Shown here: in pieces, positions 23,284-31,650 of the stretch
Position numbering within the stretch: position 1 is the first letter of the stretch
How the letters are laid out: each line of letters opens with the position of its first letter
NCBI GenBank assembly: GCA_025454425.1
Contig: JALOOL010000017.1
Location: 1 to 34,969, forward strand
DNA from: Hydrococcus sp. Prado102
Lineage (GTDB): Bacteria > Cyanobacteriota > Cyanobacteriia > Cyanobacteriales > Microcystaceae
Direction of reading: 5' to 3'
Length of the DNA: 34,969 bases
Translations under genes and position numbers: made by a program
The notes under the pieces: model-generated
The model's database searches: none
Seen by the model: the letters and a program-made list of their open reading frames with translations, nothing else
Told to the model about the DNA's origin: nothing

Positions 23284-23861
23284 TTCTTTTTTTTGGTGTC
23301 CATACTCATGACCGGATTGCCTGCGGCTTGATAAGACTGCTTCAGTTGGTCAATCGTCTCAAATTGCTCGTTGCGATGTTCACTCTCCCCTGTTGCCAGC
23401 ATCTTCACCGCTTGGCGTTTACGAAAGTTGTGTTTCTCCAACAACTGGTCTACCACTGTCACACTCACTTCGATTCCCTCCTGATTGAGTAATCTGGCAA
23501 TCTCATGACGCTTGAGATTAGTCCACTTGACGGTTTCATCCATCGGTGAACCCGCTGTGTGCCGCTCCAACACTCGCAAAAACGCCTCGTCTAATCCAGC
23601 AATCGTCTCAAACGCTGATTTCCGTCCACCTCCAGGTTGGCGAATTGGCTCCTGCCCAAGCACCGTTTCGTCCTGGAGTTCCCGCAAGCCCAACTGTAAG
23701 GTTTCGTGATGGCATCCCAGCAAGCGACGGATGTATGCCTGCCCGCCGTACCCTATTTTGACCGCTTCAATCGCGGCATACCGGCGGCGATCTTTCTCCG
23801 ACAACGACTTATAGTATCGTTGCATTTGAACCTCAATCTCACCAGGGTAAGTTTGCATCAT
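23280..23861 (-). CDS. ISAzo13-type transposase, N-terminal part
   Basis: A 193-residue frame with the DNA-binding region of the family: DRRRYAAIEAVKIGYGGQAY, then RRLLGCHHETLQLGLREL, RQPGGGRKSAF and LKRHEIARLLNQEG. It ends SMDTKKKN and stop, just after a run of eight A residues. In complete single-frame relatives the text would be expected to continue DTKKKELIGQLYREG, exactly what a -1 shift produces here. Confidence 0.85.
   Translation of the reverse strand: MMQTYPGEIEVQMQRYYKSLSEKDRRRYAAIEAVKIGYGGQAYIRRLLGCHHETLQLGLRELQDETVLGQEPIRQPGGGRKSAFETIAGLDEAFLRVLERHTAGSPMDETVKWTNLKRHEIARLLNQEGIEVSVTVVDQLLEKHNFRKRQAVKMLATGESEHRNEQFETIDQLKQSYQAAGNPVMSMDTKKKN
23286..23292 (-). other. Programmed -1 frameshift site A_AAA_AAG
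   Basis: In the zero frame the transposase reads ACC AAA AAA AAG AAT TGA. The heptamer A AAA AAG is a canonical bacterial -1 slippery sequence; slipping back one base gives AAA GAA TTG ATT, joining the two parts of the transposase in the family order. An alternative is a simple sequence error or mutation in the A-run. Confidence 0.7.
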
Positions 23862-23939
23862 CTACCAGCTCATCCATCTACCCCTCTAGTATATAGATAT
23901 CATTGGCAGTATTACACCTTATTTAATCCACGATCCTAA

Positions 23940-24315
23940 GTGGACTCCAGAAAGAGATATGCTTTTTGTGCAAATACGCGATCGCATTGCTATGAGTGCC
24001 GAATATCCTCGCTGGACTCGTGCAATGGCAAGAACTTGGCAAACGATCTATCGCGAACCAATTCGCTATGAATTACCCGTACTAACTCAGCCAACCCTAT
24101 TGGTTATTGGATTAGAGGATCGCATTGCTTTAGGACGAGCTTATGTCAGTTCAAAAATAGGGCAAACAATGGGGAATTTCCCAGAATTGGGACGTTTTAC
24201 AGCCAAAACAATCCCCAATGCCAAGCTAGTAGAACTACCTGGAATCGGACATATTCCCCATCATGAAGCGCCAGAACAGTTTGAGAAAGTTTTACTTGAG
24301 TTTCTTGGTTCGTAA
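23940..24315 (+). pseudogene. Alpha/beta hydrolase, C-terminal half
   Basis: From the right end of the insertion sequence the frame reads KWTPERDMLFVQIRDRIAMS, then PTLLVIGLEDRIALGRAYV with the acid residue, and LPGIGHIPHHEAPEQF with the catalytic His. This is the second half of an alpha/beta hydrolase of about 300 residues; the nucleophile elbow (GxSxG) is absent. An ATG at 23959 gives a 118-residue frame but it could not form an active enzyme. Its N-terminal half is not found in the window. Confidence 0.75.
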
Positions 24316-24382
24316 GTAATTGCTCGCGCAGCATCCTACGACAAAAAAAAACAAATTCAATTTAATTAAGGAAGAAAAAATC

Positions 24383-25558
24383 ATGTTAAAGCAAAAATGG
24401 CTTTTAAAGTGTTCGATCGCGTTTTTAGTCTTGTTAACATCCGCTAGCTTCACCGAACAAAAATTCATCGTCTTTCCTAGTAACGCTCAAACACAATCTG
24501 CATCAGAATCCGCCACCCCAAAAGTAGGACAACTCGAAGTAGTAGCAGAATTAGACATCACACCAGGAAATGTAACTGCATCGAAAGATGGACGGATATT
24601 TGCCAGCATTCACGGAATGCGACGCGGTTCGACTCAATTGATTGAGATTTTCCCTGGTGAAAACAAATGGGAACCTTTCCCAAACGCTGCATGGAATGCT
24701 TCCCCAGGAAGCGGCAAAAATGTCTTAAATTCGCCGCATGGCGTAGCCATTGACTCGCAAGATCGACTGTGGGTTATCGACCACGGTAACTGGATGCCAA
24801 ACGATGCTGCTCCCACACGTCCTAAGCTCATTGCTTTCGACATCAACACCCGCGAAATAGTCTATCGCTATGATTTCCCCGAATCTGCTACAGGAACTAT
24901 CATGCAAGATTTAGCAGTAGATGGAGAACGCGGATTCGTTTACATTGCTGATTGTGGCAGCAGACCTGCGATCGTGGTAGTAGATATTAATAACAACACT
25001 TCCAAGCGTTTTGAAAACCATCCTTCCTTGAATGCCGAGAACGTAGATTTGGTGGTTGAGGGAAAAAAACTATTGTTTCTAGATGCAGATGGCAATATGC
25101 AAGATGCTCGCGTTCCTATTAATCCGATTACCCTTTCTGCTGATGGTGAAACGCTGTTTTTCGGTGCGATGAATGGGGAAACTTGGTATTCGGTTCCTGC
25201 TGGTTTATTTCGCGAACGAGCAAGCGACAAAGCGATTGGTGCGACTATTAAAGTAGTCGGACAAAAACCCGTCTCAGATGGGGTTAGCACTGACGCAGAA
25301 GGCAATCACTTCTTTACAAGTTTAGAAGACGGCGCGATCGATAAGCTATCCCAAGACGGAAAATTAACCCGCCTCATCCAGGACGATCGCTTGCTTCCTT
25401 GGGCTGATAACGTTCGCTTCGGTGCTGATTCTTGGCTTTATATTGCAGTTAACCAGCTTCATCGCGCTTCTATTTTTACAGGTAAGCCCGATGCGGGTCA
25501 ACCTCCCTATTACATTATGCGGGTTTGGACGGGAACTCAAGGACAACCCGGACGTTAA
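24383..25558 (+). CDS. Secreted Yellow / major royal jelly-family protein
   Basis: A 391-residue protein with a signal peptide (about 1-36, ending SNAQA-type TQSAS) and a six-bladed beta-propeller fold of the MRJP/Yellow family, sometimes annotated as L-dopachrome tautomerase-related. Visible family segments are GNVTASKDGRIFASIHGMR, NSPHGVAIDSQDRLWVIDHG, GTIMQDLAVDGERGFVYIAD and WADNVRFGADSWLYIAVNQL. The ATG at 24383 follows AAGGAAG; a longer frame from a TTG at 24320 has no signal features. It lies 67 bases after the broken alpha/beta hydrolase and probably was co-transcribed with it. Bacterial members have no settled function; they may bind small molecules or act as lactonase-like enzymes. 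Confidence 0.85.
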   Translation: MLKQKWLLKCSIAFLVLLTSASFTEQKFIVFPSNAQTQSASESATPKVGQLEVVAELDITPGNVTASKDGRIFASIHGMRRGSTQLIEIFPGENKWEPFPNAAWNASPGSGKNVLNSPHGVAIDSQDRLWVIDHGNWMPNDAAPTRPKLIAFDINTREIVYRYDFPESATGTIMQDLAVDGERGFVYIADCGSRPAIVVVDINNNTSKRFENHPSLNAENVDLVVEGKKLLFLDADGNMQDARVPINPITLSADGETLFFGAMNGETWYSVPAGLFRERASDKAIGATIKVVGQKPVSDGVSTDAEGNHFFTSLEDGAIDKLSQDGKLTRLIQDDRLLPWADNVRFGADSWLYIAVNQLHRASIFTGKPDAGQPPYYIMRVWTGTQGQPGR

Positions 25559-25593
25559 GTCAATCTAAATTCTTGGGTCAAAACTGTATTAAG

Positions 25594-25962
25594 TTATTTT
25601 TCCTCAAATGTCAACATTACTTGACAATAACCGATGATTTGGTTGACGCGATCGCGTACCACAGACAATCGTTGTTGAGAAGTAGCGACCTGTTTTGACG
25701 ATCGCAAAAACAGAATATCTGTTCCCAAAAGTCGCAAAGCTCGATGAATTTCCGTCTGTACCGACGCGAAGCGAAAAGCGAGATCGCCTTGTAATTCGTC
25801 GCTTTCGAGGGGCATCACCTCTTTTTGGAAGACTTGTTTAACTTGCTGTAACTTTTCAGATAATGCAGTTACCCTAGAATTAGGCGAATCGATCTCTTCT
25901 TGCAACGTCAATAGAGCCTCTAAAAATTTTTGATAGGAAATTTGGTGTGATGTCGGTAACAT
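25594..25962 (-). CDS. patD: PatD-like protein (heterocyst frequency control family)
   Basis: A 122-residue, mainly helical protein. The pattern HQISYQKFLEALLTLQEE at the start, then VQTEIHRALRLLGTDILFLR and QQRLSVVRDRVNQIIGYCQV, resembles the cyanobacterial PatD family. PatD in Anabaena influences heterocyst frequency, but members also occur in cyanobacteria without heterocysts, so the gene does not show that this organism differentiates. It is transcribed away from rel with a 253-base spacer. Confidence 0.7.
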   Translation of the reverse strand: MLPTSHQISYQKFLEALLTLQEEIDSPNSRVTALSEKLQQVKQVFQKEVMPLESDELQGDLAFRFASVQTEIHRALRLLGTDILFLRSSKQVATSQQRLSVVRDRVNQIIGYCQVMLTFEEK

Positions 25963-26215
25963 AAGTAACCAGATCGCGCTAAAATTTGTTAAATAATATA
26001 AATTTTTTCAGGGGACTTGCATAAAACCAAGTCGCCACATTAATTAAATCGTTAAAAGAAGGTTTTGATTTTTGGAGCTAAGGCTGTTTCTGGTGTTAAA
26101 GAATAGGAAGTGCCAGCAGTACAAGGCTTAAACTAACTTACATTCGCCCTAGAGCGCTTAATCCTTCATACTCCAAAGCTACTATCCCTACTATTTTACT
26201 CAACAAGAGCCTTCT

Positions 26216-28513
26216 ATGAACGCATCTACCGTCACTTTACCCAATACTGCTGCTATCTCGACTGATACGGAAACGACTCAAAAAAGTGAGTTAAGGCTTC
26301 CCAATTGGTTGCAAGAATGTTTGATAGCTTATCAAACCGACTCAGAGGACGAACCTGCTGAAGAAGTGGATCTGATTTGCAGGGCGTTTAATTTTGCCTA
26401 TCAGTTGCATGAAGGTCAATATCGTAAATCGGGAGAACCTTATATCGCTCATCCTGTTGCTGTAGCGGGTTTGCTGCGGGATTTAGGAGGAGATAAAGCG
26501 ATGATAGCAGCGGGATTTTTGCACGATGTTGTCGAAGATACGGACGTAACTATTGAAGAAATAGAAGAAAGGTTTGGGGCAGAGGTGCGCCATCTAGTCG
26601 AAGGAGTGACAAAACTTTCTAAATTCAACTTTTCTAGTAAAACCGAACGCCAAGCAGAGAACTTTAGGCGGATGTTTTTGGCGATGGCGCAGGATATTCG
26701 CGTCATCGTCGTCAAACTAGCAGATCGACTGCACAATATGCGTACTCTAGAACATCTCAAACAAGACAAGCAGTGCAGTATTGCTTTAGAAACGCGAGAA
26801 ATCTTTGCACCTTTAGCTAATCGCTTGGGGATCGGACGTTTTAAGTGGGAATTGGAGGATTTGGCATTTAAATATTTAGAACCAGAGGCATATCGAGAAA
26901 TACAATCTTTTGTGGCTGAAAAAAGGGGCGATCGCGAGGCAAGAATCGAAAAAGTTTCGCAAACATTGCGCGATCGCTTCAAAAAATTAGGCATTCATCT
27001 TTGGGAGATCAAAGGACGACCCAAACACCTTTATGGTATATACCAGAAGATGCAACGGCAGCACAAAGAATTTAAAGAAATTTACGATCTGGCAGCCCTA
27101 AGAATTATCGTGGATACCAAAGATGAATGCTATCGCTCTCTAGCTGTCATTCACGATGCCTTCAAACCCATTCCCGGACGCTTTAAAGATTACATCGGAC
27201 TTCCCAAACCCAACCGCTATCAATCCCTACATACTACAGTAGTCGGATTAAACGGTCGTCCGATGGAAGTGCAAATTCGGACGCAGGAAATGCACCACAT
27301 CGCCGAATACGGGATTGCTGCCCATTGGAAGTATAAAGAAACAGGAGGCTCTAATCTCTCCCAATTATCGCAAGAGGATGAGAAATTTACTTGGCTGCGT
27401 CAGTTATTGGAGTGGCAAAACGATCTCAAAGACGCACAAGAATATGTAGATAACCTCAAAGATAATTTGTTTGACGATGACGTTTATGTTTTTACGCCCA
27501 AAGGAGATGTCGTCGCTTTAGCGCGGGGAGCAACGCCAGTCGATTTTGCCTATCACATCCATACAGAAGTCGGACATCACATGAAAGGGGCACGGATTAA
27601 CGGACGTTGGTCGGTACTGGATGTTCCTTTGCAAAATGGCGACATTGTAGAGATTGTCACGCAGAAAAACGCTCGCCCTAGCTTAGATTGGCTTAACTTC
27701 GTCGTTACGCCAAGCGCCCGCAACCGCATTCGTCAATGGTACAAGCGATCGCGCCGAGAAGAAAACCTCGCACGCGGACGCGAATTAATGGAAAAAGAAC
27801 TCGGCAAAAGCGGTTTAGAGGCATTACTCAAATCCGAACCCATGCACGCAGTAGCAGAACGATGTAACTATCAAACCGTTGACGATTTGTTAGCAGCGTT
27901 GGGTTATGGAGAAATCACCTTAAATCAAGTGGTCAACCGACTGCGAGAAATCACGATCAAAACGCAGCAACCAGAGATAGTTGCCAACGAACCTGCCGAG
28001 TTACTTGCCCAAACGCAATCTCGTCACGTCCACATCACTAACCCTCAAACGAGCAAATCTCCTATTGCTGGCGTTGAAGGACTGCTGTATTACATTGCCA
28101 AATGCTGTAATCCCGTTCCTGGCGAACCGATTATCGGCGTGGTGACGCGCAGTTCTAAAGGAATTTCGATTCATCGTCAGGGATGTCACAATTCCGAGAA
28201 TACACCAGGAGAACGACTGATCCCCGTCAAGTGGAATCCCACAGATGCCAACGGAAGACCCCAAACTTATCCAGTCGATATACTTATCGAAGTACTCGAT
28301 CGCGTGGGAGTCCTCAGAGACATCTTATCTCGCTTGAGCGATCAAAATATTAACGTTCGCAATGCAGGTGTTAAAACAGCTAATGGAACGGCGTTGATTT
28401 CTTTGAGTATCGACATTCAAGATTGCCAACAACTCGATCGCATCATTAATCAAATCAAAAATATGAGCGATGTTCTCGATTTGCGTCGAGTCGGTCAAGT
28501 CGATGGAAATTAA
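26216..28513 (+). CDS. rel: Bifunctional (p)ppGpp synthetase/hydrolase, Rel/SpoT family
   Basis: A 765-residue long Rel protein that makes and degrades the stringent-response alarmones in the cytoplasm. The hydrolase (HD) domain carries His79 (YIAHPVAVAG), His103-Asp104 (FLHDVVEDTD) and a later KLADRLHNMR. The synthetase domain has GRFKDYIGLPKPNRYQSLHT; the RFKD form is that of bifunctional enzymes (RelA-only types have EFDD). TGS (about 423-480, DVYVFTPKGDVVALARGA), a helical region, the conserved-cysteine segment YIAKCCNPVPGEPIIG, and a C-terminal ACT domain (about 690-765) follow. Length is normal and all catalytic motifs are intact. Confidence 0.97.
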   Translation: MNASTVTLPNTAAISTDTETTQKSELRLPNWLQECLIAYQTDSEDEPAEEVDLICRAFNFAYQLHEGQYRKSGEPYIAHPVAVAGLLRDLGGDKAMIAAGFLHDVVEDTDVTIEEIEERFGAEVRHLVEGVTKLSKFNFSSKTERQAENFRRMFLAMAQDIRVIVVKLADRLHNMRTLEHLKQDKQCSIALETREIFAPLANRLGIGRFKWELEDLAFKYLEPEAYREIQSFVAEKRGDREARIEKVSQTLRDRFKKLGIHLWEIKGRPKHLYGIYQKMQRQHKEFKEIYDLAALRIIVDTKDECYRSLAVIHDAFKPIPGRFKDYIGLPKPNRYQSLHTTVVGLNGRPMEVQIRTQEMHHIAEYGIAAHWKYKETGGSNLSQLSQEDEKFTWLRQLLEWQNDLKDAQEYVDNLKDNLFDDDVYVFTPKGDVVALARGATPVDFAYHIHTEVGHHMKGARINGRWSVLDVPLQNGDIVEIVTQKNARPSLDWLNFVVTPSARNRIRQWYKRSRREENLARGRELMEKELGKSGLEALLKSEPMHAVAERCNYQTVDDLLAALGYGEITLNQVVNRLREITIKTQQPEIVANEPAELLAQTQSRHVHITNPQTSKSPIAGVEGLLYYIAKCCNPVPGEPIIGVVTRSSKGISIHRQGCHNSENTPGERLIPVKWNPTDANGRPQTYPVDILIEVLDRVGVLRDILSRLSDQNINVRNAGVKTANGTALISLSIDIQDCQQLDRIINQIKNMSDVLDLRRVGQVDGN

Positions 28514-28754
28514 CCGCTAATAACTAAAAAGCAAACTTGGATTTCATCTTTAGGGTGAAATAAATCGAGTACATTGGTAGCTTAGCTAGAATAAGTAAGA
28601 GGAACTGCGATCGCGATCGCCCTAAAAATTGTTTTAAATCGTTGCTCAAATTCAGAAAACTTTTGATGGGTTAATCGTTTTTTTTACAACCGACAAGCCA
28701 CGCGATCGCCTTTGCCGTCTATGCTTAGAGATAGCTTTATCAATTAGACTTCTT

Positions 28755-29231
28755 ATGCTCACCCATCATCGCCGACCGATCTGTTTATCCCTGATTTCAA
28801 CCGATCTCCCCATTTGTTCGACGATTGAAACCGCAGCAACGTTATATCAAAAAGATAAGCAAAGATTTCACCTACTGTTTTACCAGTCAGAGAACCCACA
28901 GCAAGACACTCAAGTCCAAAAAGACCCTACCAAAACAAACGAAAAACTATTATGGTTAGAAATTTCGCCCTATCGAGCAATTATGACCATGCAGGGAAAA
29001 GAACAGCTAGCTTATCGTCATTTTTGGGAACAAGGCGTTTGCGGAATCAGCCGTTATTGGCTTAATAGTAAGGAATCTCAAGCAAGTGACTCTCTTCGCT
29101 TGCGTAACTATACGAGCAGTTTGCAACTAGAAGGTTTTCCCCTACCGACTAATTTACGAGTTGAGTACGAATTATGGTCGGATAAAGTTCACCTAGGTCA
29201 CTACATCTTACACTTGGAGATTTATCATTAA
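28755..29231 (+). CDS. Conserved-looking hypothetical protein
   Basis: A 158-residue cytoplasmic protein that I do not recognise. It has no signal peptide or membrane helix. It begins with an ATG and ends in a beta-strand-rich segment (LRVEYELWSDKVHLGHYILH) after a Gln/Ser-rich stretch, and reads like a small cyanobacterial protein of mixed alpha/beta type. It stands alone with 241 bases upstream, where I see no gene, only HIP1 sites and AT-rich promoter-like sequence. Confidence 0.6.
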   Translation: MLTHHRRPICLSLISTDLPICSTIETAATLYQKDKQRFHLLFYQSENPQQDTQVQKDPTKTNEKLLWLEISPYRAIMTMQGKEQLAYRHFWEQGVCGISRYWLNSKESQASDSLRLRNYTSSLQLEGFPLPTNLRVEYELWSDKVHLGHYILHLEIYH

Positions 29232-29234
29232 TAG

Positions 29235-29480
29235 ACTTGTTGCGAAATAATTGATCGTTTAGTAGAGGCAGTTTCACTATCGAATCCGATTACGCGCGAT
29301 CGCATCGACCAATTCACTCAAATGTTTCTCCAACATACCAGCGATCCAGTATTGGCACAAAATCAAGCTTATGCACTATTCGATCGCACTTATTCTTCTC
29401 AAACTTGGCATTCTCATTCAATTTATCGTACTGAAACGCTCCTTACCTTCGATCTAATCGTCAATTACTGTAAGCTATAT
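29235..29480 (+). pseudogene. C-terminal remnant of a DHA2-type MFS efflux protein
   Basis: An open stretch without a start codon at its beginning reads LVEAVSLSNPITRDRIDQF then MFLQHTSDPVLAQNQAYALF, the periplasmic loop before the last helices in DHA2 drug/H+ antiporters. The following TYSSQTWHSHSIYR has lost the expected QQQALM-type sequence, and a shifted frame reads LGILIQFIVLKRS, so a frameshift may be present. A 93-codon frame (29322-29603) overlapping the next gene is not a functional gene. Confidence 0.45.
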
Positions 29481-29527
29481 ATTCAAGCTTTGTTGATTCT
29501 CAATCGAAGAAAAGAAGGAGAGAAATT

Positions 29528-30376
29528 GTGTCCAAAAAAGCTAAAAAATCGAAAAAATTGTTTTTTATTCAAAATTTTCTCAACGCTAAGAGCAAAACCT
29601 TAGCATTGCTTACTTTTCTTTTATCTTTGACTCTTGTTGTCTCTGAGGCTAGTGCTGTCACTGCACGATTGGGAATTGTCAAAACCAAAGAAAACTCTCC
29701 ACAATGGACAGAAATTACCAAACGCTTACAAGCAACGGGAGTTGATTACTGTATTGTCGATGCCTCGCAATGGCAAGACGAATACGATTTTGGTTCGATA
29801 GGAGTGTTGCTTCTGCCTAATGTAGAAGACATCGACCAACTTCAGGCTTTATCTTTAGAAAGATGGATAAACCAAGGTGGTAGGGCGATCGTTACCGGCC
29901 CGACAGGTAATCTTTCGCTCCCTGAAGTACGCGAGCGTTTGCGTCCCCTTTTTGGTGCGTATTGGGCATTTTCTAACTCATTTCCCATCGCCATAGAAGT
30001 TGTAGGCTCCCAGTTATCCCCAACTGGACAAGCAGGCGTTATCAGTACGCTCGTTGGCGGCGTCATTAGACCTGTAGGAGACGATAGCCAAACAGAAGCT
30101 ATTTGGCTGACCGATGAGAGGCTCCCCGCCGTGGTTGCCTCGGAACGTGCTACCTATTTAGGCTGGCGTTGGGGCATGGAAGGGGTTGCTGGGGTTGCAT
30201 TCGATGCGGCTTGGTTAGAATCGGCACTCAATCGGTATGGCATCGGTCGCTACAACAATAATAATGTATCTTTACAAGAACCAACGCAACCAGGCTCGTG
30301 TCAAGAATCTAACCCCAGGGTTCCTTCTTTGCGACAGCAACCGTTGCTACCACAACAGCAAGAGCGTACTTTTTAA
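29528..30376 (+). CDS. N-terminal part of a family-10-like glycosyl hydrolase, probably truncated
   Basis: A 282-residue secreted or membrane-anchored protein. The start is a GTG after GAAGGAGAG. A basic stretch and a signal helix (about 26-43) are followed by VTARLGIVKTKENSPQWTEI, DASQWQDEYDFGSIGVLLLP and INQGGRAIVTGPTGNLSLPE, resembling the amidotransferase-like N-terminal domain that precedes the catalytic barrel in large (700-900 residue) cyanobacterial GHL10/DUF187 proteins. A Gln/Pro/Asn-rich tail (about 238-282) ends at TAA; the same frame continues for 11 codons (KRLAAAKKALK) to a second stop, suggesting a nonsense mutation and loss of the barrel. It may still be made as a free domain. 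Confidence 0.55.
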   Translation: MSKKAKKSKKLFFIQNFLNAKSKTLALLTFLLSLTLVVSEASAVTARLGIVKTKENSPQWTEITKRLQATGVDYCIVDASQWQDEYDFGSIGVLLLPNVEDIDQLQALSLERWINQGGRAIVTGPTGNLSLPEVRERLRPLFGAYWAFSNSFPIAIEVVGSQLSPTGQAGVISTLVGGVIRPVGDDSQTEAIWLTDERLPAVVASERATYLGWRWGMEGVAGVAFDAAWLESALNRYGIGRYNNNNVSLQEPTQPGSCQESNPRVPSLRQQPLLPQQQERTF

Positions 30377-30436
30377 AAAAGATTAGCTGCTGCTAAAAAA
30401 GCTCTCAAATAGTTTTGATAGGAGTGAATCCACATA

Positions 30437-31093
30437 ATGAGTAATGAGCCAATTTCACCAAAAAATTTACTTCAACAATTGCATTGGCGATACGCGACTA
30501 AAAAGTTTGACACTACCAAAAAAATTCCCCAAGAAATTTGGCAATCTCTAGAACAAACATTAGTTCTAGCTCCTTCATCTTTCGGGATACAGCCTTGGAA
30601 GTTTATTGTTGTTAGCGACCCACAAATCCGTCAGCAATTAGTCGAGCATACCTGGGGACAAACACAAGTTGTTGATGCTTCTCATCTAGTCGTACTGGCA
30701 ATAAAAAAAGACGTGGATGCGGGCGATGTCGATCGCTATTTGCGATCGATGTCTGAAATTCGTCAGGTGCCTATAGAAGGTTTGCAAGGTCTTGGTAACA
30801 TGATTAAAGGCTATCTAAGTAACTCTCCCTACCCGCTTGATGTTAATGCTTGGTCGGCGCGGCAAGTTTATCTTGCACTTGGACAATTCATGACCAGTGC
30901 TGCCATGCTGGGGATTGATACTTGTCCGATGGAAGGATTCAATCCTGCCAAGTATGACGAGGTGCTAGGCTTGACAAAACAAGGATATTCTGCTGTTGTC
31001 CTCTGTCCGACAGGCTATCGCGCAGAGGATGACAAATATGCTGTATTGCCTAAAGTACGTTATCCCACCTCAGATGTCATACAGTACGTTTAG
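30437..31093 (+). CDS. Nitroreductase family NAD(P)H-dependent oxidoreductase
   Basis: A 218-residue FMN enzyme of the NfsB/YfkO type. The N-terminal RYATKKFD motif (about 18-25) and APSSFGIQPWKFIVVSD (about 46-62) bind the FMN phosphate and ring; DTCPMEGFNPAKYDEVLGL and a C-terminal GYRAEDDKYAVLPKVR complete the fold. Members reduce quinones, nitro groups or dihydropteridine as dimers. It starts with ATG after TAGGAGTG. It stands 60 bases behind the truncated gene at 29528, and the physiological substrate cannot be told. Confidence 0.92.
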   Translation: MSNEPISPKNLLQQLHWRYATKKFDTTKKIPQEIWQSLEQTLVLAPSSFGIQPWKFIVVSDPQIRQQLVEHTWGQTQVVDASHLVVLAIKKDVDAGDVDRYLRSMSEIRQVPIEGLQGLGNMIKGYLSNSPYPLDVNAWSARQVYLALGQFMTSAAMLGIDTCPMEGFNPAKYDEVLGLTKQGYSAVVLCPTGYRAEDDKYAVLPKVRYPTSDVIQYV

Positions 31094-31160
31094 GCTTGCT
31101 ATCTAGCATCCTACGTTCGATAAGAAAGAGTGTGTGTGGGGGACAAGGGGGACTTTTTTA

Positions 31161-31185
31161 GTTATCAGTGACCAGTGACCAGTGA
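31161..31185. repeat. CAGTGAC tandem repeat
   Basis: Three heptamer-like units (TTATCAGTGACCAGTGACCA) in the spacer after the nitroreductase gene. They belong to the same repeat class as the block inside the receptor gene at 17592-17700. The rest of the spacer (to 31316) holds GC-rich dispersed sequence but no gene. Confidence 0.65.
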
Positions 31186-31316
31186 GACTCTTGGAGACAA
31201 GGGAAAATCAAAACTTCCGACTCCGCCGCGCAAACAGCGAAGCTTTTGAGCAGCGCCAAACTCCGACGCGGACGAAACGAAGTGAAGGAGCATCGCCGAC
31301 TTTTGACTTTTTGAGA

Positions 31317-31589
31317 TTATGGGCCTGAGAAAACGGCTGCCTCAACATCTTGGCGACTGAGAGAATATTTGAACGATCGCGTTAAATCGCTTCCTCTGGC
31401 GCTTGAATCGATATAAGAGACGACTAACTCTTCTATCTCAAGACAGAGTTCGGCTTTCCAGGTCGCGCGTTCTATCGTCCAGCAATGTAATTTATCTCGG
31501 TCTTGCTGGCAACCCAAATTTGAGAGCCATTGTTCGATCTCAGGTAGAGGATGGTTGTAAAGAGGAGTGTTAGCAGGTGGAAGTGTCAT
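31317..31589 (-). CDS. DUF3143 domain protein
   Basis: A 90-residue protein of DUF3143, a cyanobacterial and plastid family of unknown function. The start MTLPPANTPLYNHPLPEIEQ and WTIERATWKAELCLEIEELV are characteristic. The ATG at 31589 fits; a longer frame (31607) adds six residues coded by repeat DNA. GAACTTT repeats run up to the start codon. It follows the J-domain gene on the same strand, and this pair is conserved in cyanobacteria. Confidence 0.85.
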   Translation of the reverse strand: MTLPPANTPLYNHPLPEIEQWLSNLGCQQDRDKLHCWTIERATWKAELCLEIEELVVSYIDSSARGSDLTRSFKYSLSRQDVEAAVFSGP

Positions 31590-31594
31590 ATTTA

Positions 31595-31625
31595 GTTCAA
31601 AATTCAAAGTTCAAAGTTCAAAGTT
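31595..31625. repeat. GAACTTT heptamer array before DUF3143 gene
   Basis: About four copies (seen as AAAGTTC on the plus strand) end within five bases of the DUF3143 start codon. As at 12714-12738, no other ribosome site is visible. Confidence 0.75.
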
Positions 31626-31650
31626 TAGAGTTTACAATAGGTGCGCGCCC

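Larger units (their letters stand above)
22638..23936 (-). mobile_element. ISAzo13-family insertion sequence, 1299 bp
   Basis: Terminal inverted repeats begin GGATCGTGGATTAAATAA at both ends, with imperfect continuation (TGTAAT then CTG). A TAA trinucleotide flanks both ends (22635-22637 and 23937-23939), as a target duplication would. The two overlapping transposase frames on the minus strand are joined by a -1 frameshift. The element looks intact and possibly active. The flanking genes are from two different families, so it marks a rearrangement. Confidence 0.85.

Noticed and set aside
25594..25962. PatD-like gene as proof of heterocyst formation
   Set aside because: The family also occurs in cyanobacteria without heterocysts, and no other differentiation gene is in the window.
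26449..26994. 181-codon minus-strand frame opposite rel
   Set aside because: Shadow of the conserved HD domain on the other strand.
29322..29603. 93-residue frame as an independent gene
   Set aside because: Overlaps the start of the GHL10-type gene and begins in the middle of an MFS-like segment; kept as a remnant only.
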